Below, one piece after another: positions 57,824 through 64,000 of a stretch of 64,000 nucleotides of DNA (its first letter is position 1; every line of letters begins with the position of its first letter). The DNA lies in assembly GCA_000827265.1 (NCBI GenBank), contig KN834791.1:429430-493429 (forward strand), read 5' to 3'. Both the position numbers and the translations under genes were made by a program. The notes under the pieces were generated by a model. The model ran no database searches, was not told the DNA's origin, and saw nothing but the letters and a program-made list of their open reading frames with translations. The stretch is from Collybiopsis luxurians FD-317 M1 (Eukaryota > Basidiomycota > Agaricomycetes > Agaricales > Omphalotaceae).

Positions 57824-60800
57824 ATGAGCAAGTCCAACAAGAAGAGAAAGTGTGCAGTGAAGGAGGACTTGGAGGTGGAAGAAGGATTCTGGAAACTTCC
57901 AGCAGCCAAGGCAGTTGCTGGTCCCTGCACTGCCAAATGACTCATTCCAGTGTCCCCTGAAAAAGGAAGTATGGCCTGGACAGACAGGAAGATCTGGGAA
58001 CCTGACTTTCATAAGGACTTTGGACTTGACAATACCAGCCACTTGTTTGAGAGGAAATTAAATGAATCCATTTTTTCTGAAGATACTGATGGTAAAGAAT
58101 GGGTTGATGTAGATGGAGGGCCTGGGTGGATCAAAGGGGGGGAAACTTTGCCAGGATTGCACCAGAATCTGAAATGAAGGACTATTCATGTGGTAAGTCC
58201 TCCATCTTCAATTTTCCAGAAAGTCAAGCATGACTAAATCCTGTCCATGTAGACTCAGCCTTATCAATACTGGTATCTCTATTCTCAAGATGACTTTTTG
58301 GATGAAATTCTTTGCCACAAAGGTCGTGAAGACTTTTTGCAATAAGATGGTTGCTCAAAGTGTTAATTTCAAAAGGTAGCATTTTATAAAAAAGTAAAGT
58401 TTCAGTGTCACAATTGTTTTGGGAAAGAATTGGTTTGCAAGACCTGCTGCTTGCGCAGGCATAAGGTCAACCCTTTTCATTGTATAATGGTGAGTCTTAT
58501 TGTTGAGGTTGAAGTCATGAAATGGAGTTAATAATATTTAAGAATCTAGGAATGGCAGGGGAATCATTTCATTAAAACCTCATTAAAGTCATTAGGCCTA
58601 AAGATACAGCTGAATCACCACTCAATGACCTGTACAAATCCCATCCTGTGTAACAAACTTTTTTGAATACTTCACTGAAATGGTATCCACAAAGTTAATC
58701 TCTCCTACTGTGGCTGCAAGCACTGGATCAAACACCATTGACAATTACTGAGATGTTCACTATATCTTGCAATCCAGGGCAATGGAAAAATTCAAATGGT
58801 AGCCACCTTCCAATATCTCAAGCTTTTGCACCATATCATCCTGTTGACCAAGGGTACTGCTTACAATGTCTGTCATGCCCTTTGCAAAATAATAGATGCG
58901 AGTGGACTGACATTGCCACTGTGGCACTATCAAGCACTGATGAAGATGATGCTTCAATGGCAACACCTGAAGTTCCTCAAGCAGTGTGGTCATGGTCATA
59001 ACCCATTGGATATGGCAGGTATATGTGACAGTTCATTCATAGTGCACTGTCCTTCCTGTCCTCACTCAGGAATTAATTTACTTGATGGCTGGGAGGATGA
59101 TATGGCTAATGCTGATTTGTATGCACTGTGTATTGCACAAGATGCAAATTTTTGGCTGCATGAACAACTGGTCTTGTCTTATTTCAGAGATCCTGATTTA
59201 ACTGATGGAAAGGGATATTTCATGCCTAGGATGCTATACAAAAAATACATTATATCTTAGGCAAACAATGAAAATGCAAGTCTTAAATATACTTTCTTAG
59301 TTATCATCCTTCCTGATATGAAGATTGACTTGTTTATAGATTAGTACATGTATTAGGTTTCAAGCAATTATCAAATTGATGACAAGATTCTCAAAAGGTC
59401 TTCAGTATACCAGTATAGCTGCAGTTGGATGTGCTCAGGCAGAAATGTGGCTGCTGAATGGAGCAGAAAGTCTCCAGAAGGGCAAGAGGTACATAGATTT
59501 TGTGTTCTGCCACTGAGCCTCCTAATAACTTCTATTAAATACACTAATATGGATTTTCCATTTGCATTTGTTCTCAGACATTTTGCAGGCCTGTTGCTTT
59601 GCGTCATTGGCTATGATATTGCCTGCCAATGGTTTATCAACCTTTTTGCAAGAATCAGTTTACTATGGCCAACAGAGATTTGACCTTCTGAAACACTTGA
59701 GCTTATCCCAGTTATTGGGAAATTCCATGAGCCGGCACATAAAACCAAGGACCATGAAAAGTTTTTAGCAAACCTACTCAAATAGATGGGAATGTCTGAT
59801 TTTGAGCTGATGGAAAGGTTATGGGGTGTGCATAATCCTCTCAGGAATGCAACAAAAACTATGAGACCTGGGACAAGACTTGATACACTTGAGGCTCATT
59901 TTGGCAAACACAACTGGGCAAAATATATCAGGCACAGCAATACATTATAGCAGAGGTACAAAGATGCCATTCAAAGCTGGAATCAACAATGCAAAGTGCA
60001 TACTGCATTCATGAACTCATTACCACCAATATTGGTCAGAGGTTAGGAGAGAATCTGCATGCTGTGGAAGGATGTGAACTTCCTGAAAGATGGTGTAGAA
60101 AACCCTTTTGCAATGGAAGAACAATGTGAGTATTTCATTTCAATATTAGCAGTTCCTATGCTGTTACTAATGAATAATCTTCAGTCATGTCAGTGAAGGC
60201 TGTTCTGCAGGAATTATTAGTGGAAGAGATGGCTTGTGCATAGGAGCAGCAACAGGAGATGAACAAAATGCCAGCATCAAAATTCCTGAAACATGCTCTC
60301 AATTTAGAGGATGCACAGTGAGTCTTGAACAAGAGTATACTTGAAATCTATCTAATACAATTACAGGGTAAAATTACAAGCAGAAATAGAGGAATTTAAG
60401 AAAAGTTCCTTAAACAGATGGCAGCAATCTGGCAAGAGCTCTGAGATTCTTGACCACCATGCTGTCATGTGCAAAAATATTCAAGGACTAGAGGAACTCT
60501 GACCAATTTATATGCCAGGCCTTCTCCAGTTGCTAATGGACATGGGGAAAGAGACTTCATACAAAAACAACACCAATTCTGAGGAGTCAAAGCTTTGGCT
60601 TCTCTCTGAAGTTCTCTGTGGTGCTCAAGACAATGTTTGCATTGGAGGACTGGTAGAGATGGAGGCACAGCTACAAAAAGTGCACTGTTATGATGCGCTC
60701 AACAGTTTCCAGCATACATTACAAGTTAAGACAAGTATGATTCAGTTCAAAAATAAAAATGTCTGGGGCCAATATGAGTCTAGAAGGTTGAGGGAAGTCA

Positions 60801-61633
60801 TCAATAGGATTCACTCTTGTGCCAAGGACTGGGTGAAAAAGTATCATCAGAATTGATTGGCATTACTGGCTCTGGTTGGACCAGAGAGATGGAAGAATGA
60901 CTTGAGGGAGCTGAAGAATGAAGAGGTGCAAAGCTACAATGAAGGGATGCAGAAAAAGAAAGGACCAGGGAGACAAGAGATCAATGAAAAAAAGGAGGAG
61001 ATGGAAGGAGGTCCTCAGGAGGAGCTGGAAGTTTGAAGAGAGAAAGAGATAGACCTATTGGAAAAGGTTCAAGAGTATCAGAATGGAACAGGAGAATCTC
61101 ATAAAGAAATTGCATGGATCTGATTAAGCCATCCAGTCAAATTGAATGATGGCATCGATGATAATAACAACATTCTTTGTATTGAATGGTGTAAGAGCTG
61201 AGCCAGGTATAAACAGTCAGAAGAGGAGTTGCAATATGTGCAGGAGGACATGCGTTAGACCAACGTGTTCTTAGAGTGGAAATCATTATGGTGGCTATCG
61301 CAAAAATAGCGGTGTACAAAGGTGTCAAAGGAATTAGGGGAGAGATTAAAAGCATATGTAATTGAACAGTCATTTGTGCAATGGGCATTAAAGGAGAAGT
61401 TCATGAAAACATGGAGGCTATCATTGACAGATGAGAGGTATCAGGAGAAAGATGAAGATGACCACAGGTTGCGGATGAAGCTGGGAATGACAATAGGATG
61501 CAATGAAGATGAACAGTTGGGTCAGGAGAAACAGGAAGTGGAGGACAAGGATGAAGGGGATGAGACAGGGGCAGGTGATCTAGAGGTGGAGATGGGTGAG
61601 GATTGGAAAGCGGAAGATATGGGCTGGGTGTAG
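57824..61633 (+). pseudogene. KDZ (Kyakuja-Dileera-Zisupton) transposase relic
   Basis: Begins MSKSNKKRKCAVKEDLEVEE at 57824, then a Cys cluster (FQCHNCFGKELVCKTCCLRR near 58400-58460) like the CxC domains that accompany KDZ transposases. The transposase core includes CPSCPHSGINL near 59055, ALCIAQDANFWLHEQ near 59125-59165 (first catalytic Asp region), DPDLTDGKGYF near 59193, IGYDIACQWFINLF near 59605-59645, and NATKTMRPGTRLDTLEAHFG near 59845-59905. The long C-terminal helical part has PIYMPGLLQLLMDMGKE near 60500 and LVEMEAQLQKVHCYDALNSF near 60650-60710. It ends in an acidic tail at 61633. Frequent stops and frameshifts (for example in 58320-58380 and 59510-59760) make it inactive. Confidence 0.75.
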
Positions 61634-62020
61634 ACAGCAGGGTTTAGTAGATTTTATATTGAAAAATTAATTTTTTTGATGTGTTATCATAATCTCAATG
61701 TGTAGTATTTGCATTAGAATACACTACATTGTATATGTACTTTAGCCTAGTGGGTCCACTGCTGTGAAGTAATATATATCCTATTGCAAAGCAGCTAGTG
61801 TTCGATCCTTGCCGCTAGCTTTCTTAAAATTTTGCTTGGCACTGGTTTGGCCCCAGAGCTGGGATTTGCTCTCTGGAGCCAGAAAGCAATACTGGCAGAG
61901 AGCATGGGTGAGCAATGAAACAGTGAGTCAGTGAGAGCAAGTGTCCTAGTACATCTACTGTGAATTTCCCCTGCATGTGAGGCTAGGGCAAGTGCTTGGT
62001 AGTTGAAAGCTGGAAAGGTT
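61634..62020. other. Spacer with a SINE-like unit
   Basis: 3' flank of the KDZ relic; it contains the tRNA-like unit at 61740-61825. No gene is seen. Confidence 0.5.
61740..61825 (+). repeat. tRNA-derived SINE-like unit 4
   Basis: TAGCCTAGTGGGTCCA (61743-61758) fits an A box and GTTCGATCC (61800-61808) a B box with its CpG intact, 57 bp between starts. GCTAG before and CTAGC after the B box could form a T-arm-like stem. It is the best preserved of the four units. Confidence 0.5.
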
Positions 62021-63010
62021 TCAGTTCTGGAGTAAGTGAGAAGAAAAAAAGGGCAAGTACTGATAAAATGTCTCTGGGTTGCATATAGACAATGTCAACT
62101 TTACATTCTTTCCATATCTTATCATCCCAGCAACCTCTAGTCCGGTCATTTTCCTAAGCAAGATTTTGATATTCACAGAGTTCTGATATTCATTGTGTAA
62201 TTTTTTCATGGCTCTGTGCTGCAATGGAAGGGTCCTTGAATGATATAATACCCCACATCTTGGGTTGGGGATCATCACAATCACCCCTGTGACACTGAAA
62301 CCTTTGGCATCCTGATGTACCATGATAAAGCCATGCCCAGGTCAGCATGAATAAAGAATCCATATGGAACATAATATTTAGTCCTACAGTCTTCAGATTT
62401 TTATTTGATCTTGTTTGATGGAATGCCTTAGCGCTGTCATCAACTTGGCTGTGGATCAGACATCAGATGAAGATGGAAGAACTACATCTTACCATAGTAA
62501 ATTTCAGAAATTTAAACTTACTTATACAGTTCTGGAATTGCCTATCAAGAATCATGCCAATGACATCAGGATTATTCACATTGTCAACAAAGCTGGAAAC
62601 CATTGTTGCTGTGTAATAACCTGTTGGCTCATGCTTTGCCCACTTTATAAGATCTATACAGATGTAAAATTAGAAAATTTTTCATTGAAATAAAAATGAA
62701 AACAGTTAACTGTGATATTGCAGATCTAAAGATTTATTGATTTCCAAGCTATACTCCATTTTGATATCTTCATAGCATTTGAACTTTTTGCTGTGATCAT
62801 CAACACCACCTGAAACAACTACAATGCAGTTCTGCGCATTGAGCTTCCTAATATCATCAATGAGAGTGCCATTGTTCTTTTTATATGCCACTTTATGCAA
62901 ATACTTTACATTCAACCACTCCCTTGGAATAGCATTTCTGGGATCAGCCATCAAATGTGCTCTGTATCCTGATTGAACATTAGTAGAGAGCATTGACATT
63001 GAATAGTAAT
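62021..63010 (-). pseudogene. Decayed hypothetical gene fragments
   Basis: Minus frames 62021-62323 (GMIRYGKNVKLTLSICNPET) and 62706-62999 (RAHLMADPRNAIPREWLNVK, NAQNCIVVVSGGVDDHSKKF) look protein-like but match nothing I know. They could belong to one gene split by stops and introns. Confidence 0.3.
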
Positions 63011-63066
63011 GAGCTTACAGGCTCTAGTACATTGATACCATTTTCCATACTGGGTGGTGCAATTGT

Positions 63067-63708
63067 TCACCAACTGCAAGGCCAAGTTATTGTTGCAGCA
63101 GTGTTGTGAACCTGACATCCTACTACATCAGAAAGCAGGTCTATGTTAGGAACTATTGGTGGCGCTGTACAGTAAGCTCTTGACATCTGATGATTGCAAA
63201 TAGAAGTGCCTCTTAAACTGGTGTTGGGCTGGAAATTCTGATCTGCAGTTGAGGAGAACTTCAGACAGCTTTCAACTGAGGAATACATCAGTAGTGCTGA
63301 AGTTGAACTCTGGCCATCACCACAGCTGACAGAAAGTAAATTCAATTTTGACAATTGGTTGTTGGGGAAAAGATCACCACAATCTGATGTTGGAACATAC
63401 GGCAATGATCTTGAACTGAAAGAAGCAGTGTTGATCTTAGACTGCAAGAAGGCTATATTAGAATGTGGTTCTGGAGGAACTTTGTCTGTCAACTGGTGAA
63501 GCTTGCAATCACCTGCTGCAGCTCTTTTTTTCATCTGGCTAGTATCTGTTGAAAGAAGTGCTGAAACACTTCTAAGGACATGTACAATGTGTATATGTAG
63601 TATAGACAAAAGTAGAATAGTTTTGGTAGTTGGACTTTGGAGATGGGGAAAAGTTTGTGTCATTGGAATATTTTGGCAGGGCACAAAAATGTGGACACCT
63701 GTTTTCAC
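63067..63708 (-). CDS. Hypothetical 213-codon open frame
   Basis: The longest open frame in the repeat block: Ser-rich, with a hydrophobic N-terminal region (KTILLLSILHIHIVHVLRSV), then KRAAAGDCKLHQLTDKVPPE and SSVESCLKFSSTADQNFQPN. No domain is recognised and codon use is not clearly coding. Chance openness cannot be excluded in sequence of low complexity. Confidence 0.25.
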   Translation of the reverse strand: MKTGVHIFVPCQNIPMTQTFPHLQSPTTKTILLLSILHIHIVHVLRSVSALLSTDTSQMKKRAAAGDCKLHQLTDKVPPEPHSNIAFLQSKINTASFSSRSLPYVPTSDCGDLFPNNQLSKLNLLSVSCGDGQSSTSALLMYSSVESCLKFSSTADQNFQPNTSLRGTSICNHQMSRAYCTAPPIVPNIDLLSDVVGCQVHNTAATITWPCSW

Positions 63709-63897
63709 GCCTCATGCATTTGCATGCAAATAGGACCAAACAGACCCCTAATCCTTATATATCTAGAGAGAGTCTAGTAGAATACTCAATCTGTTGACAC
63801 TACAAGTTACAAACAATCTATTATACAAGTTATTATTATTGACATGAAGACGAGCTTTGTGAGTGTTTCTGGAGGCCTCTGCATACAACAGATGTCC

Positions 63898-63952
63898 AGT
63901 AGACCAAATGCACAACTCATCCTCATAGGTACATGAGTTCATTTGGTCTACT
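63898..63952. repeat. Inverted repeat with 13-bp arms
   Basis: AGTAGACCAAATG (63898-63910) pairs with CATTTGGTCTACT (63940-63952). An inner ACTCAT/ATGAGT pair (63915-63920 and 63933-63938) extends the stem, leaving a 12-nt loop. Confidence 0.7.
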
Positions 63953-63971
63953 CCACTCTCAGTTCTCTCAC

Positions 63972-63998
63972 ATCAGTGACCATATGGTACTCACTGAT
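63972..63998. repeat. Inverted repeat with 7-bp arms around a palindrome
   Basis: ATCAGTG (63972-63978) pairs with CACTGAT (63992-63998), and the interior ACCATATGGT (63979-63988) is itself a perfect palindrome. Confidence 0.6.
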
Positions 63999-64000
63999 AG

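Larger units (their letters stand above)
63709..64000. other. Right end with hairpin-forming repeats
   Basis: CpG-poor sequence with a TGTTGACAC string at about 63792 that could be an LTR start, but there is no partner in the window. Two inverted repeats lie at 63898-63952 and 63972-63998. Confidence 0.4.

Noticed and set aside
46755..61825. Functional tRNA genes
   Set aside because: Box-like motifs are present but acceptor stems and anticodon arms do not form, and several invariant positions are lost.
40481..64000. Functional genes in the 46-162 codon open frames of the repeat block
   Set aside because: Most align in order with broken Helitron, KDZ or repeat-family proteins and are separated by stops and frameshifts.
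1..64000. CRISPR arrays, rRNA genes or prophage-like regions
   Set aside because: No regularly spaced direct repeats or rRNA signatures, and the gene structure is eukaryotic.

Overview
The window comes from a filamentous basidiomycete, most likely an Agaricomycete. Genes carry many 45-75 bp GT-AG introns and are closely packed. Recognisable products include a mitochondrial aconitase, mevalonate diphosphate decarboxylase, exosome subunit RRP43, cyclin C, a delta-9 desaturase fused to cytochrome b5, and agaricomycete-style 4CL-like CoA ligases and aldo-keto reductases. KDZ and Helitron transposon remains fit the same placement. The species cannot be named from the sequence.

Positions 1 to about 40,400 form a gene-dense, CpG-rich arm. 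In order: an unresolved small gene (-); a four-helix MARVEL-like membrane protein (+); a 4-coumarate-CoA-ligase-like enzyme (-); an OLE1-type acyl-CoA desaturase (-); a secreted SMP-30/gluconolactonase-like protein (+); RRP43 (-) and a large probable mitochondrial protein (+) whose start codons lie 32 bp apart; a tandem pair of aldo-keto reductases (-); mevalonate diphosphate decarboxylase (+); a GRE2/cinnamoyl-CoA-reductase-like enzyme (+); a class I aminotransferase (-); cyclin C (-); an IucA/IucC-type (NIS) siderophore synthetase (+); a secreted GH95 alpha-L-fucosidase (-); a phosphotransferase-like protein (+); and mitochondrial aconitase (+). Most are unrelated housekeeping or catabolic functions. 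No operon-like cluster is evident beyond the aldo-keto reductase duplication and the adjacent CoA ligase and desaturase.

From about 40,400 to 64,000 the sequence becomes AT-rich, almost free of CpG, and full of broken coding regions. It holds a dead autonomous Helitron (about 40.5-46.6 kb), a broken copy of a repetitive basidiomycete hypothetical gene (47-50.5 kb), a broken RNase H1 hybrid-binding-domain gene, a KDZ transposase relic with its Cys cluster (57.8-61.6 kb) and several tRNA-derived SINE-like units. The pattern (CpG loss, TGA/TAA/TAG replacing Arg/Gln codons) is what long-term cytosine methylation or RIP-like C-to-T mutation produces. Inside this old material sits an 807-bp non-coding insertion with a perfect 7-bp target duplication. 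It is CpG-richer in its first half, and its removal rejoins the interrupted reading frame. It appears to be a younger mobile element of unrecognised class.

The most noteworthy items are this insertion, the SINE-like family, the sharp CpG boundary beside the aconitase gene, the NIS synthetase in a basidiomycete, and several short palindromic promoter motifs.
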